A stretch of 64,000 nt of DNA, from the NCBI GenBank assembly GCA_001661515.1, contig LUVW01000015.1, forward strand, positions 962,822 through 1,026,821. Direction: 5' to 3'. The notes under the pieces are model-generated. The model searched no databases, was not told the DNA's origin, and worked only from the letters and a program-made list of their open reading frames with translations. The position numbers and the translations under genes were made by a program. The DNA is from Capniomyces stellatus. Lineage: Eukaryota; Kickxellomycota; Harpellomycetes; Harpellales; Legeriomycetaceae. Shown here piece by piece: positions 23,101 to 31,585 of the stretch; position 1 is the stretch's first letter; each line of letters begins with the position of its first letter.

Positions 23101-23383
23101 TCTCTCTATTCCTGTCATTCTCCCTATCTTTATCCCTCTTCCTCCTCCTCACCTCTCCCTCTGTCTTACCTCTGCTCGATCCCTCATTTTCTCCCGTCAT
23201 ATTCACCGCTTGACTCATCTTTTTCTTTTTTTTATTCTCTCCCGCTTTTGAACTTTTCAAGCCTTCTACGCCATCCATTTCCCTTTGGCTCTCCGCCCTT
23301 TCGCCCTCTAAACCCCCTGCCTCACTTGTCTTTTCTGATTTATCTATCTTTTCAGACAACTTTTGTCTGTCCGTACTATCCAT
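17198..23383 (-). CDS. TRS120: TRAPP-II complex subunit TRS120/TRAPPC9, extended
   Basis: Uninterrupted 2061-codon frame, longer than typical fungal Trs120 (about 1,200-1,500 residues). Residues 1-120 are a charged, Lys/Glu/Gly-rich extension. The conserved start follows: GAGEIRVLIVGLGKIRKNKW (128-147), YRARSSEFVPF, and later a helical repeat part (DLLLMAGRITEAIAAYRMSI) and C-terminal Ig-like beta regions (VVLQNSGSLPIEFYEVDFEG). A second low-complexity insert of Gly/Ser/Arg/Met lies around residues 310-500. In yeast and Aspergillus (HypA) this subunit makes TRAPP-II a GEF for Ypt31/Rab11 at the late Golgi. The sense strand is markedly purine-rich, so its complement shows many false C-rich frames. 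Confidence 0.87.
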   Translation of the reverse strand: MDSTDRQKLSEKIDKSEKTSEAGGLEGERAESQREMDGVEGLKSSKAGENKKKKKMSQAVNMTGENEGSSRGKTEGEVRRRKRDKDRENDRNREKEGDGDGEGEGVGEEEYGLGLGKMKYNGVSLVGAGEIRVLIVGLGKIRKNKWRMWQDKIKQHYRARSSEFVPFMQGNIPSYYTGKSSTDTEIRFKYVNDSCSEHEHLQAFQTERQVLGIVGVIDCVMNEEIGQAYVEFVEELSKNTTAVGFKCFGFDYTGQVGEVVDGVVMVPRAESKVNEFLKQEMNEFAGMIVTALNMMADSIEQQTSKKMEEAYRGNEEDEDSRSGYGGKWDKQGRDMARHMSSKSYRSSNTTLDTDDGYDGYRGYRRDEEAESGMWRSRSAKRDSVKVRGSGGEVGLGEGSGGGIGMRMMGRSGSESGKGGGKGRGSGGLGVGEGGMDSSQAGKSGQVVGGIELGLGMGLGLGKGKGKGFGVGMGMGMRQGSEEQYKKVESKIVVNEGSQGRIKKLEGDLLLMAGRITEAIAAYRMSIEYSLTIEDHLWQGCALEGYAGSLFLLSGRESEQSFLVALSMCPPETSVTGTTLKEVGGVGVLSAVTGSTEEAEVGGVRKDPTSEYTGSSGIIALMKEIAERYTEVVLLYERSYTYAPLLHSEACLRRAMLQMLIDDSEDGPSLKSKVKQLYEGKAIDAVVSKGRSGAGGDKGSREWQKSRSEVAGWVQRGWTQAVMGLQLRDLMNLSATITMLFRCAGYSRKEGFFLRQLLLLVQPLLYRGSDRRSVSAAGGGNWDTRIDLDLQRQVVACLGTLSQLYKVGRKNYSLEESIELRQRGYWLSSSEEIRKIRKNERMGTGRVGWHHLQIDVLRECMSIAETLPSYPHCIAGAFRLLDRLRELEARMRGSGEYNAKEEVAVEVRRIENEQAKLMQYLQMMVAVYHQRSHFDPNDPRKQRRMMMARTLPALMAGLGKQMPRDLRESVNSGRVVGRDALVVGDVLDNMLQNVEMCQVPKNQRVRFVEPEGKLEKAKKSLFLYNPSTQNSGSNGAGVAGEGGLNSQNLLVTGEVAQFLVTFRNPFPQPLELTNVQLLVRSETRSAGEQLGTGVGKSGEGLGGEKEVEGVESLIQKDSEDAMYQGVLLGNQTDSAVVPSLSTITLPPNELSTVLLSVTPVKLGRAKVIGVQCTLFDHITVSLLLAEETDSDRNRRQRFQTVRKRMYDGLSERMKNRTGKSTISAALVNETSGFAVPVLIVPTQPRLEIALLGLGPGIASSSSVVVNEGEVVNFRVVLQNSGSLPIEFYEVDFEGLDGLDGDGGLVELTFVANEEVNSAVYGLGEIKPGQFVCLEYSVVGNYGCLGALLKVNYGTSSTFSVSGNLEAGDQTSNLCLRECYHPIELQVNKVLIPLFGKPACSIIPVPKALLLFGDGPRAAAGLELEDLVGEFVRCIERIQTPQMFNFGNSSSSCGGDRRAKDANVIKDVEGTEAGAGDIEKYRQFLSRHYCLASFDVSNPNTKPIELNFEIDLTIEADELDPSFDLEADLGIGIGSGVGSGNDGRDSKRVLVNMSLQIFGGAQSQRVLVPIKKPKLLLEHMTKPWPGLDLEAGNLDPAGYKWNKTLFELHNTPVEVESRVKARVFKSSKHRQAQYIVPKGKKMSKVDLMLVRRFNWLQKQLFDSVRIQYHMLDSLRNGFLDPRNFLCITTDDLVHYVKESLSITHSTSLLPSPRPTASPAKKPCGAHVLLTFAIRDLVGFGPVYGCFSFKLVSPNLPSVGSSKPYGQNTVLARQMSQLYLANNAGDVENGEFENQLLMNYYTSMKSSAANEITKLVDCKVPINKSHSQSKTFWFKKKSTKNSVLGLGSYKEKFTSLINTDGLASGSNNPNTDNPHGNSPNTNSSDGDDVGKKQKYDLGVIHEMGSRFGENYDEVFTPVDSTLDQSSSKFPNLADLKNSDVVSVKKSVKGNETKRDEGVGQEMQDEEGKEGEVAVDDEQEVGGKLLIPPVCYQQLTNYKIKVGNALDSCTVVTIPLFVSSSGDFVFQYRFAVLPDGQGFGGDGDGDGNGVAPVKDTFVGTVSISV

Positions 23384-24151
23384 TAGAATACGCCTTTCTC
23401 TTAATTACAATGCTTTGTGCTTGTTTGTTACCCTTTTCCGTCCTCCTTCTCCCCTGTAACCTTTAATAACTATACTCTAGTTTCACGCTCGTTGTTTTTG
23501 CTCACTTTTAATCTTTACCGCTTCACTTTATATAGCCCATGAAAATTTAAACACTCCAATTGTAATTTCGTACTGGTAAGTAAAAAGTAAACCTCTTTAC
23601 TTTATTTTTTTTCCCACTGAAATAATATACCACTCTACTCTTTCACTTTTTTCCAATTTATTTGCCTTTTTATTCGACAATTTTCACCAGCCTTTACTAT
23701 TGTTTGTTACTTTGTTTTATGTTAATTAGCTGGTTATTCTGTTTTTCAATATATTTTAATCGAGCTCCGATTCTTGGCAATTCAAGCGATTTGATTCGAA
23801 ATTATCATTTAATGGTGGTGGTATTCTTACTTTAGGTTCCAGTACCATCAAAAACAAAGAACCAACATACCAACCACGTATTTATATATCTGCCAACTTT
23901 GCTAAGCTTATTCTCACTTTTAAACTAAAACAACATAGACCACTGACATTTTAATCAACTTAGGCCATCTCAACTCTGTACAAGAAATAAAAACACTTTT
24001 TGTACTCATTTTTATGATTAAACAATTACCAAGTAACTCGCCAACTAACCAGTTAAATGATTATCATAACTCTTGGTTTTACTCTTTTATTGTTGATATA
24101 ACCATACAGCCATACCAGTAATAAACTTATTTTTACTAGTACAATTCAGTA
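23384..24151. other. Intergenic, promoter side of TRS120
   Basis: AT-rich, about 770 bp, between the TRS120 start and the 3' end of the DUF962 gene. Nothing coding is visible. Confidence 0.5.
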
Positions 24152-24823
24152 TTAAAATGGTCTCTTTAATGAAATTATTTCAAAAAACATCTTTAAATCT
24201 CCCATAAATGAGTAGAATGGATGCTTGAATGTGGCTGGCTTGTTTTTTTCTACAAGTTATACAGATTACATATAGTATTAGCAAAACAAACATCTAGCGT
24301 TAGCAAAACAAGCAAATAGTAACAATAAAATAGTCATAAAATACAGTGTGATGATTTCTGCCAGCTTAACCACCATAGCAGAAGCTAGTACTTGTAGTAT
24401 ACATGTATGCACTTGGGAAAATTTAGAGCAAAAACTACAACTTCTTACCAAAGAAAAAGTGGCCAATCCAAGCAAAAAAGTATCCCGGGACCAAAAACAA
24501 CGGGAGTTTCGAGTACTTTCTGTTTTTGATCAAAGTAAATAGCGTCAAAAAAGCAGCGCTTGATCCTATTTGCATTTTCCACATATTCAACAACATCAAT
24601 GACTATACTGAAACTAAACAACAACAGGACGCCTTTAAAACAGGCAACCAACTTGCGGCACCCTAAATTTACACGCGAGCGATTATATCAACATACCTAG
24701 AACGTGGAGTCGTCTGCAGGTCTGATTGCCGTGTTCTCCTAGATAAAAGCTGTAGAACTCGTTAAATGTTTTATATCCATTAGGATTGTAGGTCAGTTTT
24801 TTATATTCTGGGTTAGCCAACAT
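24152..24823 (-). CDS. DUF962/Mpo1-like small membrane protein
   Basis: Three exons, 24823-24697, 24565-24449 and 24249-24152, join in phase into 113 residues. Conserved DUF962 blocks run across every junction: FNEFYSFYLGEHGNQTCRRL, then LHVLGSS, a hydrophobic stretch, PGYFFAWIGHFFF, EKNKPATFKHP, and FMGDLKMFFEI. Two or more membrane segments are likely. The long DUF962 protein Mpo1 of yeast is an ER iron-dependent dioxygenase that shortens 2-hydroxy fatty acids. This short form resembles the bacterial-type branch with the EHxNxTxRxLH and GHxxxEKN histidine motifs. The same enzymatic role is possible but unproven. Open frames read straight through the introns are misleading here. Confidence 0.85.
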
Positions 24824-25581
24824 TTTTCTTTTGTTTTTTCTTCACTCGAGTACTCTGTATTTTGGTTTATAAGGCCTGTTGTCTCGCTTTATTATTCCTA
24901 CGCCAAAAAAAAAGTATATTATTATATCAATAAATAAAACTGAAATCTAAAACTAAACGAGATTACCAATTTTTTTAAGAGGAGCGTTGATGGTTTTGCT
25001 TTTAATTTATACCTTTATATTTATTTGCGTAAAAGAAAATCAGCGAAAATGAAAATGGAAATGAAAACGGTTCGGGCTTGTAACATAAATAAAAAGAACT
25101 CTGAAGCATATGAAAAAAGCTGTAAAGTGCTATAAAAAAAAAAAGACCAGTTATTAGTTTGATTTGTAATTTAAAGATCATATACAGGACTGTTTTTGTT
25201 TTATTTGTTTATTTACCCCAGACAACAATTCCTTTCGCTTTTATTGATCAGTTTAATTGTGCTTGAAATTCAGCCCTTTTCAGCACCAATCTGTTTGACG
25301 TTTCTTTTGTTTCAAAATTACATAAACCAAACCAAGTCCTTTTTACACATGTTTTCTTCTCGACACCATCTCACGTATCATCATTTAATTCAGCGCTATT
25401 GCCAGATATAAAATTATCTGTAATTGTACCAAAGTCATATTATACGACTCGGCTTCCAAGACCAATTTTACTTCTTTCATGCTCGGCTAAAATACCAGAA
25501 AAAGTACAATGTTTTCTCCTTGGTTTTACATAAGTCATATCGATTATTCGTCTAACATTCCTGCCCTCTTTCCAAAGTTGT

Positions 25582-26091
25582 TTGCCCCCCCGGGGGGGGG
25601 GGGGGGTCGACTCTGATCTTGACAACTCTTCATTAATCATCAGCTATTTTAGGTATAAAACAAATACACATACAACTACCCCTAGTTTAAAAACTCGCTT
25701 TTCCTCCAGCTCGATCGTAAAAAAAAACCTCGGGAAATATTCTAATAGACCAGCTCCTGTTCCAAATACTCCATTGGCTCGTATTGCCTGTCAAGCAACG
25801 AGTATAAATGTCTTGACAAATTCGAAAACACGGTATGCTATAGACGCTAACCAACCATACCCATATCCATACCTCCGCCTCCACCACACGCCTGTACATA
25901 TCACATTCGCCGGGCTACCTTTTGACAAGTTCTCGCAAAAGTGTATCGGAGACAACAGTAGATCAGATTTATGGTTAGAATGTTACTATCGACCTGGATC
26001 TGCTGTGCTCAAAACACTCAACACACTTGACATATCTAATAGGTTTGGATTAAAAAAAAGGCATCAAGCATGTTACCACGTTTCAAGATAA
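25582..26091 (+). CDS. Unassigned open frame, doubtful
   Basis: A 169-codon frame whose start lies within the C7G15 tract, so its 5' part is doubtful. The C-terminal half (HITFAGLPFDKFSQKCIG, then SDLWLECYYRPGSAVLK) has balanced, protein-like composition but matches no family I know. It may be an exon of a spliced gene, a decayed gene, or chance. Confidence 0.2.
   Translation: MPPRGGGGVDSDLDNSSLIISYFRYKTNTHTTTPSLKTRFSSSSIVKKNLGKYSNRPAPVPNTPLARIACQATSINVLTNSKTRYAIDANQPYPYPYLRLHHTPVHITFAGLPFDKFSQKCIGDNSRSDLWLECYYRPGSAVLKTLNTLDISNRFGLKKRHQACYHVSR
25585..25606. repeat. C7G15 homopolymer junction
   Basis: Seven C followed directly by fifteen G in an otherwise AT-rich region. The two blocks are self-complementary and could fold back. 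Tracts of this kind are also prone to sequencing and assembly length errors. Confidence 0.9.
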
Positions 26092-28277
26092 TGGACATCA
26101 CCGAATATAGTAGCAGCAAAAAAGCATGAAATAATATTTAAAGAATTGCGAAAAAGAAGGCCGATTTTTCCTTCCTGGGGTATTGATATTGTAGTACGAT
26201 TGTTAATTTAACCTCTCAACGTTGTGGAACAAGAAAAGTTGGTTAATAACACACTATCATTTAACCTAACATTGTTTATCTGTTTTTTACAACGATCTGC
26301 AAATATCGAGTATATGGGGTTAAATGTGCATTTATGTAATACCAACTTGCCTCTATTGTATACTAGCACCGCGCTAAATAATAAAGCTAATAACCAACAA
26401 TAACCCCACTTGCTCAGCATTCTGTTTTTTATTGTATAGCCTCCTCCCCCCCTCCCCATACAATTTTATACCATTTTTTTACTATGCTTTTTTTTCCAGA
26501 AAAAGGTCAAAGAATTTCAAGATTAATAGAGGGGGGGGATAGTATTTGATTATGTGTTGGAAATAATTGATAAATAAAAGCCGACGACTAGAAACAATGG
26601 CCAGGTTATAAGGGTTTAGAAAGTGAGATGAATCAAGAAAAATAATAGCAAACAATGCATGTTTTTCGTATTAAACCGACAAGACTTTTGCTATCAATTG
26701 CTTCAAAATACCCATAACAATTGGTATTGTATTGTATACTTCCAAACAAAGAGCTAATAATTATATCTATAGACGTATCTCTGGTTAAAGCAATATTGTG
26801 GTGTACGCTTTGTTGATGCCATGATTATAATCATTCGTGTATATTTGTAGTTATAAAACCTGTATATGGTTGTATCCAACAGCAATACGTTCAATTTCCA
26901 GTAATATGCGCAAAGCTAGCTCATAAAAGTAAACTGTGCTTCGATAAATGTACAGTTTCTCAACACCCTAGCTATCCCCAATCCACTCCTCATTTCAACT
27001 CAAAAATATGACGTTTATAGTTATGTTCAGTCCAATTATATTTGTGTTGATGACAGGCTAGCATATTTACTTTATTTGTGTGAATTTATGTTTAGAAGAA
27101 AAACAGGGTTTATTAGAAGCTTTTTTTTTAGAATTAAATTTCAATAGTTTAGAACAAAGAATCTTTAATGCGGCGTGGTCTAGGCTTGTGCCAATTTACA
27201 CCTCACCGCTAGAGCAATAAAAAAATTCAATAGAAAGGTTAATAATCTAACTGCAAAAGTAGATACAGTTTTACCTAGATGTTCAAAAAGAAAAGTAGCA
27301 GATTTGATGAACATTTAACTGGAATAATCAAAGATATGCCAAGCTAGAACTAGGGCTAAAAGTGTACCTAATTCCAGAATCAAATGTATTGTTTTCTGCT
27401 ATTGCAAGCAAAAGTACCAAGGTCTTTCATGCCAATTTCATGCCAATTTCACGCCAATTTCAATTGTGATGCCCAAGCAAGACGATAAAGTAAACAAATA
27501 ATAATGAAAACGCAACAAATTAGTGCTACAATGTTAAATCCGTAGTGAACCTAGATGGGAACTAATAAAAATACAAGGGATTTGGGGTTGATGACAACTC
27601 TGTGAAATCAGGATTCTAGAAACAATCTAAATTAAATTTAAAGTGAATAGTTTTCTGTATTCATCGTTTGCAGCTATATAATTCGCTATGCTAATCGATT
27701 GTTGATATATGTTGAAATTACTAGTTGGATGTTGGACATTGGCTACAAGGCAACTGAAGACAACATTCAAGTCTATTTATTTATAGATAGAACAGTCCAA
27801 TTTTATTTTTTTTAAGAAAAAAATCATTGAGAACTTTTTGAAAAAAGCTGTAAAATTCAAAACAAAACGGATTAATAAAATTCCAATAAAAATAAAATAG
27901 GCTAATAAGGGTAGGAAAACACAAATCCAACTCAAAAAAAAAAAAAAAAAACTTTCGTCCAAATTTAAATATTTCCGTTTTGCAATAAGATTATAAATAG
28001 CAAACAAAGCAGTTTAACGGAAGAAAAAGGAGCAATATTACAAGTGCTGCTTTAGTTGCGATACATAAAGCTGTTTACTTTAACTACACTTACAAGAATA
28101 TAACATAGCTCTAGCTACAGACGTACATTGGGCTATTGAATATCCAAACATACAAGTATTAGAGTGTTGCTGGGCATAATTCCAAAGCGCCTTAACTGCA
28201 GTAGAAAAACATCTTTCTTTCTCACAATAAAATCCAATAATAGCATAAAGGCTTGAAAGTGTCGGAATTGAAAGCAT

Positions 28278-28685
28278 ATGTTAGGACTATTAAGATCCAG
28301 TGCAGGTAATTTAAGTTTTCTCGCTCTGTTGTTTTCTTTTGTGGTACTTGGGTCGGAAATAGCAAGTAATCATGGCACAGGCGTAGCCAGCAGCAAACTA
28401 AACAATAGACAGAGACACATTGGACAACTAGACAACAGAGAAACACTTGATCCAAAGTGCCTAAAAGAGTTCAAAAAGGGATCATGGATTTCCAACGACG
28501 GCTGCAACATTTGCATGTGTTCAAAGAGTAATGTACCAACTTGCACGAAAAAGAAATGCAACTTCAATCTCCAAAAAAAGTGCATTGAGCTCAACAATGG
28601 AAGAGCAGTTTGGAGCGATTCGGAAAATAACAAGATTTGTTTTTGCGACAGCAAGGGTGTTGTGATTTGCACCAACGACAAGTGA
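28278..28685 (+). CDS. Secreted pacifastin-like cysteine-rich protein (protease-inhibitor type)
   Basis: Single-exon 135-residue protein. Residues about 10-30 (LSFLALLFSFVVLG) form a signal-peptide core, so the product should be secreted. Residues about 61-94 carry six cysteines in the pacifastin order: C, 14 residues, CNICMC, 7 residues, CTKKKC, matching CNxCxC and CTxxxC. The published spacing after the first Cys is 9-12 and the usual Gly is Asn here, so the fit is close but not exact. A second copy follows (C, then ICFC, GVVICT) but lacks Cys2 and Cys6. In arthropods such domains inhibit serine proteases. A single VWC-like domain is the main alternative. The ATG at 28278 is the first of the frame and supplies the signal peptide. 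Confidence 0.7.
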   Translation: MLGLLRSSAGNLSFLALLFSFVVLGSEIASNHGTGVASSKLNNRQRHIGQLDNRETLDPKCLKEFKKGSWISNDGCNICMCSKSNVPTCTKKKCNFNLQKKCIELNNGRAVWSDSENNKICFCDSKGVVICTNDK

Positions 28686-28736
28686 GAACCACCAAAACCT
28701 TCGACTAGAATAGACTAATTGGTGGGCTAGACCACT

Positions 28737-28768
<32 letters not shown>

Positions 28769-29217
28769 CAACGTAAAACTTTATAAATACACATCCTATA
28801 AGTAAATATAAACAGTCAACAGTAGAGAAATAAATCGAACTCGATGTAAATAGTTCAAACGACAGGGATAGGTTGTGTTTGCTTCTAACACGCCTGCGTA
28901 ATTTTATCTTTATACTTTTCCAATAATTTTAATTCAATATCAAATGGCTCTATCTGGCCTATTCTTTATACCTTTGCTTTTTGTTCTGGTAAATCCGTGT
29001 TAAATACTCTATCTTTCAATAAAAACATTATTGTGGTAAAACAGTCGCTGAAGCGTTTTCAAATGACTATTCTTTATTTTAAAAAGACAATGAAACAGCA
29101 AAATATGGCATAGGGTTTAGTTAAAAGAAAAGAAAATAAAGAGAATTGAAATGAAATAATAGAAACACTGAACAGAAAAATGTACTGGCACCAGAGAAGC
29201 AAGCAAAGTGGCAAAGT
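28686..29217. other. Intergenic, convergent 3' ends
   Basis: Shared 3' region between the pacifastin-like gene (plus) and the proteasome gene (minus). It holds a CCA then CAA triplet run at 28737-28772 and AT-rich sequence. No gene is seen. Confidence 0.5.
28737..28772. repeat. (CCA)n/(CAA)n triplet repeat
   Basis: Six CCA/CAC triplets passing directly into seven CAA/AAC triplets, located in the probable 3' UTR of the pacifastin-like gene. Confidence 0.9.
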
Positions 29218-30553
29218 TTAATCCTAAAGAAGATATCAGAGTAGTAGTTGGAGTTAGTCATGTTGGTTCTTAATGGATATGTAGGCAAGGCTATCGAGTA
29301 AAGTAGAAAAGTAAAAAAGAGTAAAATTACCATTCGGCCCTTAAGGTGACGAGTAACAACCTTGTCAGCAGTGCTAATCAAACAAGAAAACAGACCAATT
29401 AGTACACAAAGACATGTCATTGACATATGCGTCAGAAATTAAGGCTGTTTAGGTGACAAGTGTGCAATATTAAGCGAGTAAATATCCATCAAATCGGCAA
29501 GATTTAAAAAGAGAACACACAGAAAAAAAACAGTGAATCAAAAAGGTATTGTGTTTATGGTTACATTATATGGACAATCGCCCCCCAACCACTAAGCGCA
29601 TCGCGATCAACACCATTTAGCATGGCCTGGGAAATGGTTTCAAAAAGATCTTCTGGGCTCTAAAGTATCAAGTTGGCATGTCATCAAAGTATCGCATTAG
29701 TTGATTGAATACCAATCCAAAAACAACAATTAACAGTAGCAAGGTGTTAAGGAGCTGTGTAAAGCTGATGGAAATATGGAAAGGGTAACTAATAAATAAG
29801 TAGATAAAAGCTTACTAGATCTGGCTCCCACAAGCCTTCGCACATTCCCTTGAGATTCTCATCAGCACTTCCAGCAACAATAAAGTCCTTAGCAATGTCT
29901 AAGCATCCCAACAGATCCATTCCGCAAATAAACGGTTTGTTTTCTTTATCCAAACCAGCGACAACAGGCTCAATAAAAAATGGTCCAAATCTAGTTACAA
30001 GCAGAATAAAAATTAGAATTGCCAAATAATTGAAAAACAATAATAATAACATCAGCAAAAACAACAATAATAACAACAACAACAGCGGCAGTGGTGTAGA
30101 TGCACTGCTTGTGTATGAAAAATCCATGTTTGACAAACCTTTGCTCGTAAAGCGCAGAAGATACCATATTTGCAAATGCCTTGGGTTCAATTTCACGTCG
30201 TTCGCGCATTCGGTACATGTTGGATTTAAAGCGGAATTTTTCATAGCTAAAAAGCACAAAGTAAAAGTAGATGAGAAAATAAAATAAAAATAGTGAATCA
30301 CTGCAATTGAAAGCAATATGCTTATATATATAGCAATGTATGCTGTTGTATTTGTACTGTTGTGTTTTACTTACAGAGTTTGGACATCTGTGGCTAATCC
30401 TGGCAATCCAATGTATGTTTTGTCTGTTATTGGAAACACCTTTTCGAATTCCATATCTACTGTGAGAGCTTGTTGTCCCAAACGCTTATCTGCAGCGATT
30501 GCAACGCAATCTTTACCGATCATAGCGACAATAGCTGAACCGTTGTATGTCAT
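29218..30553 (-). CDS. PUP3: 20S proteasome subunit beta-3 (PUP3/PSMB3)
   Basis: Six exons, 30553-30375, 30246-30139, 29990-29816, 29659-29565, 29373-29331 and 29223-29218, join in phase to 201 residues (yeast has 205). Conserved text crosses each junction: [28 protein letters not shown] into [18 protein letters not shown] into [20 protein letters not shown] into [19 protein letters not shown] into ITADKVV, and HLKGRM into D. The terminal exon is only GAT TAA. Beta-3 is a non-catalytic subunit of the beta ring and has no propeptide or nucleophilic Thr1, as here. The first ATG of exon 1 gives the usual short N-terminus; a further upstream exon is not needed. Confidence 0.95.
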
Positions 30554-31585
30554 TACCGACTATAACGAATTTATAGAAAAATCGATTTGTTTTTTTTATT
30601 AGTGTTGTGCATTTACATGACGAAAAGCGTGTTTGGAAATCCAATCTGATACACATACGTCAAGTTAGTTGAATCGGTAGTTAATGTAGTTGGAAATAAG
30701 AAAAAGTGTTGAGAATCAGTACCATTTTCAGTGAATTTTATGAATTAAGTTGTTCGGTTTGGTTGAAATAGTGGCAAAGCAGAATGAAAAGCAAATAGAT
30801 TTTTGTATTCTATTAAATTGGAGAATATTGAAACGAACTGAATTGGGTCTGAGCCAGGTATTTGTTCAAGTTTGTGTTTACTTGACTTCCAAGTTGAGTA
30901 AAGTATCTTCAATAGAGTATTGTAAATGTGTTGTTGTTATTTACTTTTTTTCCATTTGTATTTTATTCAAAGTATTTGGCACAAAAACACAACTAAAATT
31001 CAACAAAAAGAAAAAAACAAGCGTAAATTCAAGTACGTAATCAACAAAAGTAAACAGAATATTGAATAGCAAACTTGGAATTGTCAGTTTTGCTCGATAG
31101 CCGGCCAATTAAATTAAAGATAGGAATATATACCAATTAGTACTATAGCAAACTTGGTCAAAATGGGAATTCAAGCGGATCAGCCTATAGCATTCAATTT
31201 GTCTATAAAAAAGTGTAAACCTAGGACCTTTTTTTTTAAGACAAAATAACTGTTTTTGAAAATTAAAGTTGCACTTTTTTTTTTAACGAAATCAATTTTT
31301 TCTTCTTTTTCGATTGAACATTCGGTGCAATAATTAAACTAAAGAGTGTTTTGTTATTATCAAACCAAGTAGCTTTAGTTGGATTTATCACAACAGGTCT
31401 CTTGAATCCACGGTTAGAAAAATAGAGAAATAGTGTAAAGTAAAAGCAAAAAAAAGGAGGATCCTAATTCATTGATTAAAACGCAACGAGACAATCAATA
31501 AATCAGATAGGCCGGGTATACAGACATAGTTGGACAAAAACAAGCACAAAAAAAAGAGGTGGTGAGAGTGGAATAATCAGAATAA
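30554..31585. other. Divergent promoter region, 1 kb
   Basis: Lies between PUP3 (minus) and the F-box/ankyrin gene (plus), so it should contain both promoters. AT-rich; no coding sequence recognised. Confidence 0.5.

Larger units (their letters stand above)
24824..28277. other. Gene-poor stretch, 3.4 kb
   Basis: The largest region without a recognised gene. It contains a C7G15 tract at 25585-25606, other C or G runs (about 26447-26458, 26531-26538), an 11-bp triple repeat (catgccaattt) near 27429-27462, and one unassigned open frame at 25582-26091. Homopolymers and stop codons interrupt all other frames. No tRNA or rRNA signature was seen. Confidence 0.45.

Noticed and set aside
19891..23251. 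Many Pro/Ser/Leu-rich plus-strand frames over TRS120
   Set aside because: Shadows caused by the purine-rich sense strand of TRS120; none has family motifs or plausible starts.
24445..24651. Minus-strand 68-codon frame and the 65-codon frame at 24278-24475
   Set aside because: They run into introns of the DUF962 gene; the conserved GYFFAWIGHFFF and EKNKPATF blocks lie in other frames joined by splicing.
25585..25606. CRISPR or phage-type element in the gene-poor regions
   Set aside because: No direct-repeat/spacer pattern; tandem arrays in the window have no unique spacers, and the genome is eukaryotic.
27150..27240. Possible tRNA or RNA gene near gcggcgtggtctagg
   Set aside because: No acceptor/T-arm pairing and no GGTTCRANYCC box could be matched.
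30554..30640. Additional first exon for proteasome beta-3
   Set aside because: No in-phase donor/acceptor pair with an ATG was found, and MTYNGS already matches the usual N-terminus.
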